From Gordonia sp. UBA5067 (lineage in GTDB: Bacteria > Actinomycetota > Actinomycetes > Mycobacteriales > Mycobacteriaceae), in NCBI RefSeq assembly GCF_002414845.1, contig NZ_DIAX01000055.1, positions 1 to 11,378 of the forward strand: DNA of 11,378 nt. Direction: 5' to 3'. The translations under genes and the position numbers were made by a program. Shown here one piece after another: positions 1-6,219 of the stretch (positions within the stretch are counted from its first letter, which is position 1; every line of letters starts with the position of its first letter). The notes beneath the pieces were generated by a model. That model saw only the letters and a program-made list of their open reading frames with translations. It searched no databases and was not told the DNA's origin.

Positions 1-584
1 AGATGTGTACCGTGCACAAGCGCAACACCTTCGACGACTTCGTCGCCGTTGCCCGTCACCTCGTCGACACCGGTGCGACGACCCCGGGGCAGTTGGTCGC
101 CGAGGGGGGATCGGCGGGCGGGCTGCTGATGGGGGCGGTGGTCAATGAGGCACCCGAACTGTTCAACGGCATCGTCGCCGCCGTGCCGTTCGTCGACGCA
201 CTCAACTCGATCCTCGACCCGAGCCTGCCACTGACCGTCATCGAGTGGGAGGAGTGGGGTAACCCGCTGGAGGATGCGGACGTGTACGAGTACATGAAGT
301 CGTATACGCCGTATGAGAACGTTCGCGCGGTGGACTACCCGGCCATCCTGGCGCTCAACTCGCTCAACGACACCCGGGTGCTGCACACCGAAGCGGCGAA
401 ATGGGTGGCGCGCCTGCAAGACTCGACGACCGGTGACGCTCCGATTCTGTTGAAGACGGAGATGTCGGCCGGGCATGGCGGAGTCAGTGGACGATACAAG
501 CAGTGGGCGGAGGCAGCCTTCGAATTGGCCTGGATACTGCAGCAAACCGGTGCCGCACCAGAGCCGGCGGCCGGCGATGCCTGA
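1..584 (+). CDS. ptrB: Oligopeptidase B / prolyl oligopeptidase family serine peptidase (PtrB-like), C-terminal part
   Basis: The gene is cut by the left edge. The visible 193 or so residues are the end of an S9-family alpha/beta-hydrolase domain; the beta-propeller and most of the family's roughly 700 residues lie outside. Numbering from the first in-window Met, which is not the true start, the nucleophile is Ser37 in GGSAGG. The acid is Asp123 in LNDTRV and the base is His158 in AGHGG, so the triad is complete. The stretch DPSLPLTVIEWEEWGNP (72-88) is typical of the PtrB branch. The family cleaves short peptides after basic residues, usually in the cytoplasm. The stop codon overlaps the next gene by 8 bp, which suggests one transcript and coupled translation. 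From memory, ptrB also sits close to purine genes in M. tuberculosis. The family call is secure; substrate preference is inferred from the family. Confidence 0.92.
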   Translation, partial: MCTVHKRNTFDDFVAVARHLVDTGATTPGQLVAEGGSAGGLLMGAVVNEAPELFNGIVAAVPFVDALNSILDPSLPLTVIEWEEWGNPLEDADVYEYMKSYTPYENVRAVDYPAILALNSLNDTRVLHTEAAKWVARLQDSTTGDAPILLKTEMSAGHGGVSGRYKQWAEAAFELAWILQQTGAAPEPAAGDA

Positions 585-1539
585 GCTGCGCGAGATCGTA
601 GCGGCATTATCGACTCCCATCGTCGGCGCACCGATGGCCGGGGCGGCCGGCGGCCGACTCGCCGCTGCGATTTCGGCGGGCGGCGGACTGGGGATGATCG
701 GCGTCGGAAATGTCGCAACCGTCGAGCAGGTGCGCGCAGAGTGCGGTATTGCCGCGGCCTCCGGTGAGCGCTTCGGCGTGGGGCTGATGTGCTGGTCGTT
801 GCCGCAGAACCCCGAATTGCTCGACGCCGCACTGGAATTCGAGCCGATCGTCGTCAGTTTGAGCTTCGGTGACCCGCGCCCCCACCTCGCGAAGGTCCGC
901 GCGACCGGGGCCGCTGTCGTCGCTCAGGTCGGAACCCGGGCCGAGGCGGCCGATGCCCTCGACGCCGGCGTCGACGGACTCGTGGTTCGCGGATCCGAGG
1001 GCGGCGGACACGGGCGGGGCGTCGTGTCGACGCTGCCGCTGCTGCAGCAGGTGCTGGACCTGACCGATCGCCCGGTACTGGCGGGGGGCGGCGTCGCAAC
1101 CGCCCGGGGGCTGGCGGCGGTACTGGCGGCGGGAGCCGTGGCGGGCTGGGTCGGGACACCATTCGCGGCGTGCGCGGAGAGCCTATTCCGGCCCGAGCTC
1201 AAGGAAGCGGTGATCGCGGCCGACACCGACCAAACCGTGTACACCCGGGCGTTCGACATCGCCCAGCGGTTCGACTGGCCGACGAGGTACGGCGGCCGGG
1301 CACTGGTCAACACATTCACCACATCGTGGGCGGACCGCACCGATGCCCTGCAGGCGGCGGTCACCGATGAGTTGACCGCGAAGATCAAGCAGGCCCGGGT
1401 CGACGCCGATCTGTCCCTCGCGCCGGTATACGCGGGCGAATCGGCCGGCCTGGTGGACCGTGCGCGCACCGCCGCGCAGGTCCTTGCCGATTTCGCGCCG
1501 TTTCGCGACTACTTGCGCGCCGCGCAGCGCTGGACCTGA
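577..1539 (+). CDS. Nitronate monooxygenase-like FMN-dependent TIM-barrel oxidoreductase
   Basis: 320 residues, a usual length for the NMO/2-nitropropane dioxygenase family. These FMN enzymes oxidise nitronates, for example propionate-3-nitronate, with O2. The N-terminal strand TPIVGAPMAGAAGG (from about residue 13) is the family's flavin-side signature. SEGGGHGRG carries the conserved His145 expected near the flavin. AGGGVATARG (169-178), followed by GWVGTPFAA, is the phosphate-binding region. I chose ATG 577 because homology begins there; the frame is open further upstream (from 475), but that part lies inside ptrB and reads as out-of-frame ptrB sequence. The ATG lies within the last codons of ptrB (8-bp overlap), so translation is probably coupled. 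The 3' end faces hadAB across a 10-bp gap. The true substrate is unknown: the family also holds enoyl reductases and many uncharacterised members. Confidence 0.88.
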   Translation: MPELREIVAALSTPIVGAPMAGAAGGRLAAAISAGGGLGMIGVGNVATVEQVRAECGIAAASGERFGVGLMCWSLPQNPELLDAALEFEPIVVSLSFGDPRPHLAKVRATGAAVVAQVGTRAEAADALDAGVDGLVVRGSEGGGHGRGVVSTLPLLQQVLDLTDRPVLAGGGVATARGLAAVLAAGAVAGWVGTPFAACAESLFRPELKEAVIAADTDQTVYTRAFDIAQRFDWPTRYGGRALVNTFTTSWADRTDALQAAVTDELTAKIKQARVDADLSLAPVYAGESAGLVDRARTAAQVLADFAPFRDYLRAAQRWT

Positions 1540-1549
1540 GCCGGCCGGG

Positions 1550-2584
1550 CTAGCCGAAGCGGATGTCCAGCGTCGCCATGCCGAAGATTTTCTTTCCCGC
1601 CGACTTCGCGGTCAGGATGATGACGCCGCTGCGGGTCGCCGGGTCCAGGGATTTGATGCGGCCGCTGAACTCGATATCGCCCTTACCGTCGGCTGGGACG
1701 ATCGTCGGCGCCGACAGTCGCACCGCGTAGCGGGTGACCGCGCCGGGATCGCCGGTCCACTCGGAAACAAACCCGATGCCCAAGCCCATGGTCAGCATGC
1801 CGTGGGCGATCACGTCGGGCAGGCCCGCGAGCTTGGCGATGCTCTCATCCCAGTGGATCGGGTTGGCATCGCCGGCGACACCCGCGTAGTTGACGAGGTC
1901 GCCGCGCGACAGATGGGTGTGGTGCACCGGCAACGTGTCGCCGACCGAGAGTTCGTCGAAGTTACGGCTTCGCGGGGTGCGGGTCGCGCCGGCGGCTGCG
2001 ATGATGCGCTCCCCGTCGGTGCGCACCGTCTTGACATAGTCGGCGGCGGCGGCCTCCACCGACATGATGTCGACGTCGTGCATCATCACTTTCGCGACGG
2101 CCTCGGTGATGGCCGGATCGACCTCGTCGGCGGTCACCCCGATGACGGTTGTGTGCATGGTGTGCACCGTCTCGCCTGTCTTCACATCGAGGAAGGTGTT
2201 GGTGATCGTGATCATGTCCTTGCCGGCCATCCGGCGCACCGAGGACAGTTCGACGTCGGTGTGCAACTCGTCGCCGACGGTGATGGGCCGATGCTGCTCG
2301 AAGACCTGCTCGGTCTGCACGTAGGTGTCGTAGCCGACGACGACCTCTTCGAGCAGTTTGCGGTTGGCAGCCATCGCGCCGATCGCGGTGAACGTCATCG
2401 GCGCGATGAGGCCGGCGTAGCCCAGATCCTGTGCTGCGGCCGGATCCCAGTGCGCCGGATGGTAGTCCTGCACCGCCCGGGCGTACTCGCGGATCTTCTC
2501 GCGGCCGATCTCGTAGGTGTGATCGGCCTGATAGTAGTGGCCGACCCGGGACAGGAGGGCGGGTTCGTCGCCTGCCGTGGTCAT
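1550..2584 (-). CDS. hadAB: Fused (3R)-hydroxyacyl-ACP dehydratase, HadA-HadB type
   Basis: 344 residues with two hot-dog domains. Residues about 11-149 match mycobacterial HadA: REKIREYARAVQ, then LGYAGLIAPMTF. Residues about 207-344 match HadB: DLVNYAGVAGDANPIHWDE, then IAHGMLTMG and GDPGAVT. The hydratase motif GDxNPxH places the catalytic dyad at Asp239 and His244, equivalent to HadB Asp36/His41. In M. tuberculosis HadA and HadB are separate proteins that form a heterodimer dehydrating 3-hydroxyacyl-ACP in FAS-II mycolate elongation. Here they are one chain joined by a linker of about 55 residues. Start ATG 2584 is set by a GGAG ribosome-binding site 5 nt upstream; homology begins soon after. 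The HadA position matching Cys61 is Ala67. No hadC is adjacent. The exporter gene ends 40 bp upstream, so hadAB may be read through from it or use its own promoter. A paralogous MaoC-fold dehydratase outside FAS-II is the main alternative. Confidence 0.9.
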   Translation of the reverse strand: MTTAGDEPALLSRVGHYYQADHTYEIGREKIREYARAVQDYHPAHWDPAAAQDLGYAGLIAPMTFTAIGAMAANRKLLEEVVVGYDTYVQTEQVFEQHRPITVGDELHTDVELSSVRRMAGKDMITITNTFLDVKTGETVHTMHTTVIGVTADEVDPAITEAVAKVMMHDVDIMSVEAAAADYVKTVRTDGERIIAAAGATRTPRSRNFDELSVGDTLPVHHTHLSRGDLVNYAGVAGDANPIHWDESIAKLAGLPDVIAHGMLTMGLGIGFVSEWTGDPGAVTRYAVRLSAPTIVPADGKGDIEFSGRIKSLDPATRSGVIILTAKSAGKKIFGMATLDIRFG

Positions 2585-2589
2585 CGATT

Positions 2590-2627
2590 CTCCAACTGTT
2601 CGGTTCGGGGTGATCCTAGTCGGATCA
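2590..2627 (-). promoter_or_regulatory. Possible hadAB promoter with inverted repeat and ribosome-binding site
   Basis: On the minus strand the gap between the exporter stop and the hadAB start holds a TANNNT hexamer, TAGGAT (2618-2613), about 28 nt before ATG 2584. A GGAG Shine-Dalgarno follows at 2593-2590. The hexamer lies inside a perfect 6-bp inverted repeat, TGATCC-TAGTC-GGATCA (+ strand 2611-2627), which starts in the exporter stop codon. The repeat could be an operator or a weak hairpin. No -35 is obvious. The ribosome-binding site is the secure part; the promoter is a guess. Confidence 0.4.
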
Positions 2628-4151
2628 GTGCACACTGATGTGCCGGGTCTGATCCATGTCTTCCTCGACCAGTGGGGACGCGATCTTCTTGCGCGGCAGG
2701 AAGTAGGCCGGGATCAGGGTGATGGCGGCGACGATCGCGGCAACGGTGAACGGAGTCGTGAACGCGGCGGCGGCTTGCTCGAACCAGTCCTGCGGCGGCA
2801 CCGGACCGCCGGGCTTGAGCCGGTTGTAGACGATGGCCTTCATCGCGTCCGGGTGGGCGGCGAGGGAGGTGAACAGGATGACGGAGATGACCGCGGTGCC
2901 GATCGATGTCGAGGACTGCTGGATGACGTTCATCAGCGTCGTGCCGTCGGGGACCTGTTGGTTGCGCAGCGTCGCCAGCGCGGCCGACATGATCGGCATC
3001 ATCGTCATGCCCATGCCGAGGCCCTGAACGAACAGTGCGCCGCACACGATCCACAGCGAGGTGGTCGCGCCGATCTGGGTGAAGACGGTCATGCCCGCGA
3101 TGATCAGAACCAGTCCGGTGAGGACGAACTTGCCCGGCCCCATCTTGTCGGTGAGACGTCCGGCGATCGGCATCGACAGCATCGCGCCGAGACCCTGCGG
3201 GGCCAGCAACAAGCCCGCCGCGAGGGTGGTCTGTCCGCGCACACCGATGAAGTACTGCGGATACAGCAGCGCCGAGCCGAAGAAGGCGATGAGGAAGACC
3301 ACCATCGTCGCGACGGCGACGGCCAGCGTGCGGTTGCTGAACAGGCGCAGGTCGAGCAGCGGCTTCTTCTTGGTGGTGAGTGCGTGGTAGACGAAGGCCG
3401 AGATCAGTGCGAGACCGATCAGCGCGGGAATGAGCACGCGGGGCGCGGCGAATGTCTGCTCCTCGCCGGCGCTGGACACGCCGAACAGGAACAGGGCGAG
3501 GCCGGGGGAGAGCATGGCCAGACCCACGTAGTCAATGGAGGGCCGTTCACCGGTTTCGTCGTTCTTGAGCGCGAGCCATGCGTAGCCGAAGGCGACAATC
3601 CCGATGGGGACGTTGATCAGGAAGATCCAGTGCCAGGACACCTTCTCGATCAGCAGTCCGCCGAGAATGGGGCCGGCGATGGGCCCGAGCAGCATGGGGA
3701 TGCCGAGTACCGCCATCACCGAGCCGACGCGCTCGGGGCCGGCGGCGCGCGTCAGGATCATCATGCCCACGGGCATCAGCAGCCCGCCGCCTAGGCCCTG
3801 GATAGCACGGAAGGCCACCAACGAGCCGATATTCCACGCCAACGCACACAGCACCGAGCCGAAGAGGAACAGGACCAGGGCGGTCAGATAGACCTTCTTC
3901 GTGCCAAAGCGCGTCGCGGCCCAGGAGGCCAGCGGGATGACGGTTGCCAGCGCCAGCGTGTACGCGGTCATCGACCACGCGGCGCCGGCCTGATTGGTGC
4001 CGAATTCGGTTTGGAAGGTGTCCTGGGCGACCGACACAACAGTGATGTCGAGGATCGACATGATCGAGCCGAGGACGACGACACCGGCGACGATCAGCAC
4101 ATGCCGATCAAGCTTGGTGTCCGGCGCCGGAGCAGCAGCGGGGGTGGTCAT
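2625..4151 (-). CDS. MFS drug:H+ antiporter, DHA2 (EmrB/QacA-type, 14 TM) family
   Basis: 508 residues, the usual size for 14-TM DHA2 exporters, which expel drugs, lipids or other amphipathic molecules using the proton gradient. I can place about 14 hydrophobic spans, the first at about residues 17-42 and the last at about 467-486. Family motifs are visible: LDITVVSVA (34-42, motif D1); ATRFGTKKVYL (79-89, motif A-like); GIPMLLGPIAGPILGG (150-165, antiporter motif C); GRLTDKMGPGKF (331-342, the second-half motif A-like loop). ATG 4151 is chosen because homology and TM1 follow directly; the frame is open upstream, but there it overlaps marR. The gene begins 4 bp after the marR stop, so the two almost certainly share a message and the pump is probably controlled by that regulator. 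From memory, M. tuberculosis has an EmrB-type exporter near ptrB and purQ, and this may be its counterpart. The substrate is unknown. Confidence 0.92.
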   Translation of the reverse strand: MTTPAAAPAPDTKLDRHVLIVAGVVVLGSIMSILDITVVSVAQDTFQTEFGTNQAGAAWSMTAYTLALATVIPLASWAATRFGTKKVYLTALVLFLFGSVLCALAWNIGSLVAFRAIQGLGGGLLMPVGMMILTRAAGPERVGSVMAVLGIPMLLGPIAGPILGGLLIEKVSWHWIFLINVPIGIVAFGYAWLALKNDETGERPSIDYVGLAMLSPGLALFLFGVSSAGEEQTFAAPRVLIPALIGLALISAFVYHALTTKKKPLLDLRLFSNRTLAVAVATMVVFLIAFFGSALLYPQYFIGVRGQTTLAAGLLLAPQGLGAMLSMPIAGRLTDKMGPGKFVLTGLVLIIAGMTVFTQIGATTSLWIVCGALFVQGLGMGMTMMPIMSAALATLRNQQVPDGTTLMNVIQQSSTSIGTAVISVILFTSLAAHPDAMKAIVYNRLKPGGPVPPQDWFEQAAAAFTTPFTVAAIVAAITLIPAYFLPRKKIASPLVEEDMDQTRHISVH

Positions 4152-4155
4152 CGGG

Positions 4156-4659
4156 TCAGCTTTCTGTCTGTGGATCGGGATTGGGAGCGGTGAAGTAGTC
4201 GATGTCGCCGTTGACGACCGGATCGAGTGCGCAGGCCAGCGCATGCGCGACGTCGCTGGGCAGGCGGCGGGTGAACGCGCGCAAGGCGTCCGCGCGGGCG
4301 TCGACGGCCATGGTGACGAACGTGTGACCGACGGCGGTGAGTGACACCCGTTTGACGCGTCGATCCGTGGGATCTTCGCGTCGATCGGTGTAGCCCAGTC
4401 CGACCAGTTTGTCGACGACGCGGCCGGTGGCGGCGACCGATAGCTGGACGGCGTCGGCCAACTCGTTGACCGAGAGCGCCGTTCCGCGGGCACCCAACTC
4501 CATCAGAGTGCGAAATTGTGAAAAGGCCAGGTCCGCTTTGGCGACGTCGGCCATCGCCGATGAGTTCGCCGCACAGGAGAGGCGCTCAAAAAGCGTGGTG
4601 AGCGCTACGAAAGCCCGGTCAGCGCCATCGTCGTCACTCGGCCTATCCGTCGGTTGCAC
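4156..4659 (-). CDS. MarR-family transcriptional regulator
   Basis: 167 residues from GTG 4659. The winged helix-turn-helix covers about residues 60-112: SVNELADAVQLSVAATGRVV is the HTH, and DPTDRRVKRVSLT is the wing with the family's D-x-R signature (the DPTDRR part at 96-101). Flanking helices form the dimer interface. MarR proteins usually repress their own operon and a neighbouring pump and are released by a ligand or by cysteine oxidation. Two cysteines, Cys29 near the N-terminal helix and Cys143, could be redox-active, but this is unproven. The frame is open further upstream to a TTG at 4695, but that codon overlaps the probable -35 element. GTG 4659 lies 6 nt after a TACTAT -10 hexamer, which fits leaderless initiation. 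The exporter follows after 4 bp and gpx is divergent. Confidence 0.9.
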   Translation of the reverse strand: MQPTDRPSDDDGADRAFVALTTLFERLSCAANSSAMADVAKADLAFSQFRTLMELGARGTALSVNELADAVQLSVAATGRVVDKLVGLGYTDRREDPTDRRVKRVSLTAVGHTFVTMAVDARADALRAFTRRLPSDVAHALACALDPVVNGDIDYFTAPNPDPQTES

Positions 4660-4695
4660 TCGGAAATAGTAACTGTCACGCAAATATTGTTGCAA
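4660..4695 (-). promoter_or_regulatory. Probable marR-exporter promoter (leaderless)
   Basis: Read on the minus strand: TTGCAA (4695-4690) as a -35 with 4 of 6 matches to TTGACA, an 18-nt spacer, then TACTAT (4671-4666) as a -10. Six nucleotides (4665-4660) then separate the -10 from GTG 4659, so transcription should start at or next to the start codon. No Shine-Dalgarno is visible, which agrees with a leaderless mRNA. Confidence 0.6.
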
Positions 4696-4725
4696 CGCAA
4701 TTATCTGTGACGTCGATCATGATCG
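4678..4725. promoter_or_regulatory. Candidate operator region between marR and gpx
   Basis: This stretch holds several symmetric elements. There is an imperfect dyad GCAAATATTGTTGC (4680-4693), a perfect 8-bp palindrome GTTGCAAC (4689-4696), and direct repeats ACGCAAAT (4678-4685) and ACGCAATT (4695-4702) spaced 17 bp apart. A perfect 12-bp palindrome CGATCATGATCG follows at 4714-4725. The first group covers the marR promoter, as expected of an autoregulated MarR operator; the last lies just upstream of the gpx -10. Which element, if any, binds MarR is inferred from position only. Confidence 0.45.
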
Positions 4726-4735
4726 CCGACCTGGG

Positions 4736-4747
4736 TACGCTGACAGG
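4736..4747 (+). promoter_or_regulatory. Possible gpx promoter -10 (leaderless)
   Basis: TACGCT (4736-4741) fits the actinobacterial TANNNT -10 and is followed by exactly 6 nt before ATG 4748. The GACAGG directly against the ATG is too close to act as a normal Shine-Dalgarno. No convincing -35 is seen; the 12-bp palindrome at 4714-4725 occupies roughly that position. Confidence 0.5.
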
Positions 4748-5230
4748 ATGGCCAATTTGAAGAGCATTCCCGTCACCGCCCTCGACGGATCCCGGCTCGA
4801 TCTTGCCGCGTTCGCGGGTCCGCTTCTCGTCGTCAACGTTGCCAGCAAATGCGGCCTCACGCCGCAATACGCGAAGCTCGAAGAACTCGCGACGACCTAT
4901 GGCCCGCGTGGGCTCACCGTCGTCGGCATGCCGTGCAACCAGTTCATGGGGCAGGAGCCCGGCAGTGCCGACGAGATCGCGGCCTTCTGCTCGACGACCT
5001 ATGGCGTTACCTTTCCGCTGCTGGCGAAGGCCGACGTGAACGGCGCCGGCCGCCATCGCCTCTACGAGGAGCTGACACAGCTGCCCGACGCCGACGGCGA
5101 GGCCGGCGATATCCAATGGAACTTCGAGAAGTTCCTCGTCGGCTCCGACGGTGCGGCGCTGGCCCGGTTCCGCCCGCGCACCGAGCCCGACGCGCCCGAG
5201 GTGATCAGCGCCATTGAGGCGGCGCTGTAG
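4748..5230 (+). CDS. Cysteine-type glutathione peroxidase family thiol peroxidase
   Basis: 160 residues, full length for a bacterial GPx (thioredoxin fold). The peroxidatic residue is Cys35 in NVASKCGLTPQY; there is no in-frame TGA, so no selenocysteine. The rest of the catalytic tetrad is Gln69 (GQEP) and Trp124-Asn125 (WNFEKFLV). Cys81 in AAFCSTTYGVTFP is the likely resolving cysteine, and Cys63 lies in MPCNQF. Actinobacteria make mycothiol rather than glutathione; from memory, the Corynebacterium glutamicum homologue is reduced by mycothiol/mycoredoxin and thioredoxin, so the same is inferred here. The enzyme would remove H2O2 and organic hydroperoxides in the cytoplasm. It is divergent from marR across an 88-bp gap and is followed 64 bp later by purS, which has its own promoter. 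Confidence 0.93.
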   Translation: MANLKSIPVTALDGSRLDLAAFAGPLLVVNVASKCGLTPQYAKLEELATTYGPRGLTVVGMPCNQFMGQEPGSADEIAAFCSTTYGVTFPLLAKADVNGAGRHRLYEELTQLPDADGEAGDIQWNFEKFLVGSDGAALARFRPRTEPDAPEVISAIEAAL

Positions 5231-5247
5231 CCGCCGGGTCCACTCGA

Positions 5248-5284
5248 TAGACTCATCTCGTAGGCGGTTGGCCCGGCAAAGGAG
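5248..5284 (+). promoter_or_regulatory. Probable purS-purQ-apeB promoter -10 and ribosome-binding site
   Basis: TAGACT (5248-5253) matches TANNNT in the 64-bp gap after gpx and would start a leader of roughly 35 nt. AAAGGAG (5278-5284) is a good Shine-Dalgarno 10 nt before ATG 5295. No recognisable -35 is present. The site suggests that the pur run is transcribed independently of gpx, although read-through is possible because no terminator hairpin is visible after gpx. Confidence 0.5.
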
Positions 5285-5294
5285 CGCGAAAGCA

Positions 5295-5540
5295 ATGGCA
5301 CGTGTGGTGGTTGACGTGATGCCCAAGGCAGAAATCCTCGATCCGCAAGGGCAGGCCATCGTCGGCGCCCTTGCGCGCCTGGGCTTCGACGGTGTCGCCG
5401 GCGTCCGGCAGGGCAAGCGCTTCGAACTCGAAGTCGCGGACACCGTCGACGACGTCGTCTTGGAGAACATTGCCGCTGACGTGCTGGCGAACACGGTGAT
5501 CGAGGACTACACCGTCACCCGGGTGCAGGTGAGCTCGTAG
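5295..5540 (+). CDS. purS: Phosphoribosylformylglycinamidine synthase subunit PurS
   Basis: 81 residues, the usual size of PurS. The sequence begins [21 protein letters not shown], the family's beta-strand and 'DPQG' signature. [20 protein letters not shown] and a run ending [10 protein letters not shown] follow, both typical. PurS dimers bridge PurQ and small-type PurL in the cytoplasmic FGAM synthetase complex, which converts FGAR, glutamine and ATP to FGAM in step 4 of de novo purine synthesis. ATG 5295 is chosen from the homology and the AAAGGAG site upstream. The TAG stop overlaps the purQ GTG by one base. Confidence 0.96.
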   Translation: MARVVVDVMPKAEILDPQGQAIVGALARLGFDGVAGVRQGKRFELEVADTVDDVVLENIAADVLANTVIEDYTVTRVQVSS

Positions 5541-6217
5541 TGGCGCGGATCGGGGTGATCACCTTCCCGGGCACCCTCGACGATGTTGACGCCGCCCGGG
5601 CCGTCCGGCTGGCGGGCGCGCAGGCAGTGTCGCTGTGGCATGCCGATGCCGACCTGAAGGGCGTCGACGCGGTCGTCGTCCCCGGTGGCTTCTCCTACGG
5701 CGACTACATGCGGGCGGGGGCGATCGCCAGTCTGGCGCCGGTGATGACATCGGTGATCGACGCGGCGCGCACCGGCACGCCGGTGCTCGGAATCTGCAAC
5801 GGCTTCCAGATCTTGTGTGAGGCGGGCCTGCTGCCCGGCGCGCTGACCCGCAATCAGGGTTTGCACTTCGTCTGTCGCGACCAGTGGTTGCGCGTCGAGA
5901 ACACCGACTCGGCCTGGACCTCTCGCTTCGAGCCCGGGGCCGAGATCTTGGTGCCGCTGAAGTCGGGCGAAGGCCGCTACGTCGCGAGTGCGGCGGTACT
6001 CGACGAGCTGGCCGGCGAAGGCCGGATCGCGTTTACCTACGCCGGGGACAACGTGAACGGTTCGATGCGTTCGATCGCCGGGGTGACCAGCGCCGATGGC
6101 CGCGTCGTCGGACTGATGCCGCATCCCGAGCATGCGACCGAGGCGCTCACCGGACCGAGTGACGATGGGCTGGGCCTGTTCTACTCGGTCCTCGACGCGG
6201 TGTTGGCCAAGGCCTGA
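5540..6217 (+). CDS. purQ: Phosphoribosylformylglycinamidine synthase subunit PurQ (glutaminase)
   Basis: 225 residues, normal for PurQ. This class I glutamine amidotransferase releases ammonia from glutamine for FGAM synthesis by PurL. The nucleophile is Cys86 in GICNGFQ, and the other triad members are His195 and Glu197 in [23 protein letters not shown] (48-63) is the conserved PurQ loop region. The start is GTG 5540, sharing its first base with the purS stop, a typical coupled arrangement. apeB begins 2 bp after the stop. purL is not in the window and may lie further along, as the genes are separated in mycobacteria too. The call is unambiguous. Confidence 0.97.
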   Translation: MARIGVITFPGTLDDVDAARAVRLAGAQAVSLWHADADLKGVDAVVVPGGFSYGDYMRAGAIASLAPVMTSVIDAARTGTPVLGICNGFQILCEAGLLPGALTRNQGLHFVCRDQWLRVENTDSAWTSRFEPGAEILVPLKSGEGRYVASAAVLDELAGEGRIAFTYAGDNVNGSMRSIAGVTSADGRVVGLMPHPEHATEALTGPSDDGLGLFYSVLDAVLAKA

Positions 6218-6219
6218 CG

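Noticed and set aside
1540..1549. CCGGCCGG palindrome between the two convergent genes as a terminator
   Set aside because: The gap is only 10 bp, the arms are 4 bp with no loop, and such GC palindromes are expected by chance in this composition.
2626..2637. CAGTG-CA-CACTG dyad at the end of the exporter gene
   Set aside because: Five-base arms inside coding sequence with no positional reason to be a site.
1460..2638. Long open frame on the + strand opposite hadAB (392 codons)
   Set aside because: It is antisense to a clearly conserved dehydratase; the product is rich in Arg, Asp, Gly and His, as GC-rich shadow frames are, and shows no family motif.
2577..3794. 405-codon open frame on the + strand opposite the exporter
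   Set aside because: The translation is a low-complexity mix of Arg, Glu, Gly and His without hydrophobic core segments, while the minus strand encodes a motif-complete 14-TM exporter.
4156..4695. Longer MarR start at TTG 4695
   Set aside because: The codon coincides with the probable -35 hexamer, and the 12 extra residues show no family similarity; GTG 4659 is exactly spaced from the -10.
4748..5230. Selenoprotein glutathione peroxidase
   Set aside because: The active-site codon is TGC (cysteine) and no in-frame TGA or SECIS-like hairpin is seen.
4676..5494. Minus-strand open frame over gpx and purS
   Set aside because: It runs across two well-supported plus-strand genes and their promoter and has no recognisable domain.
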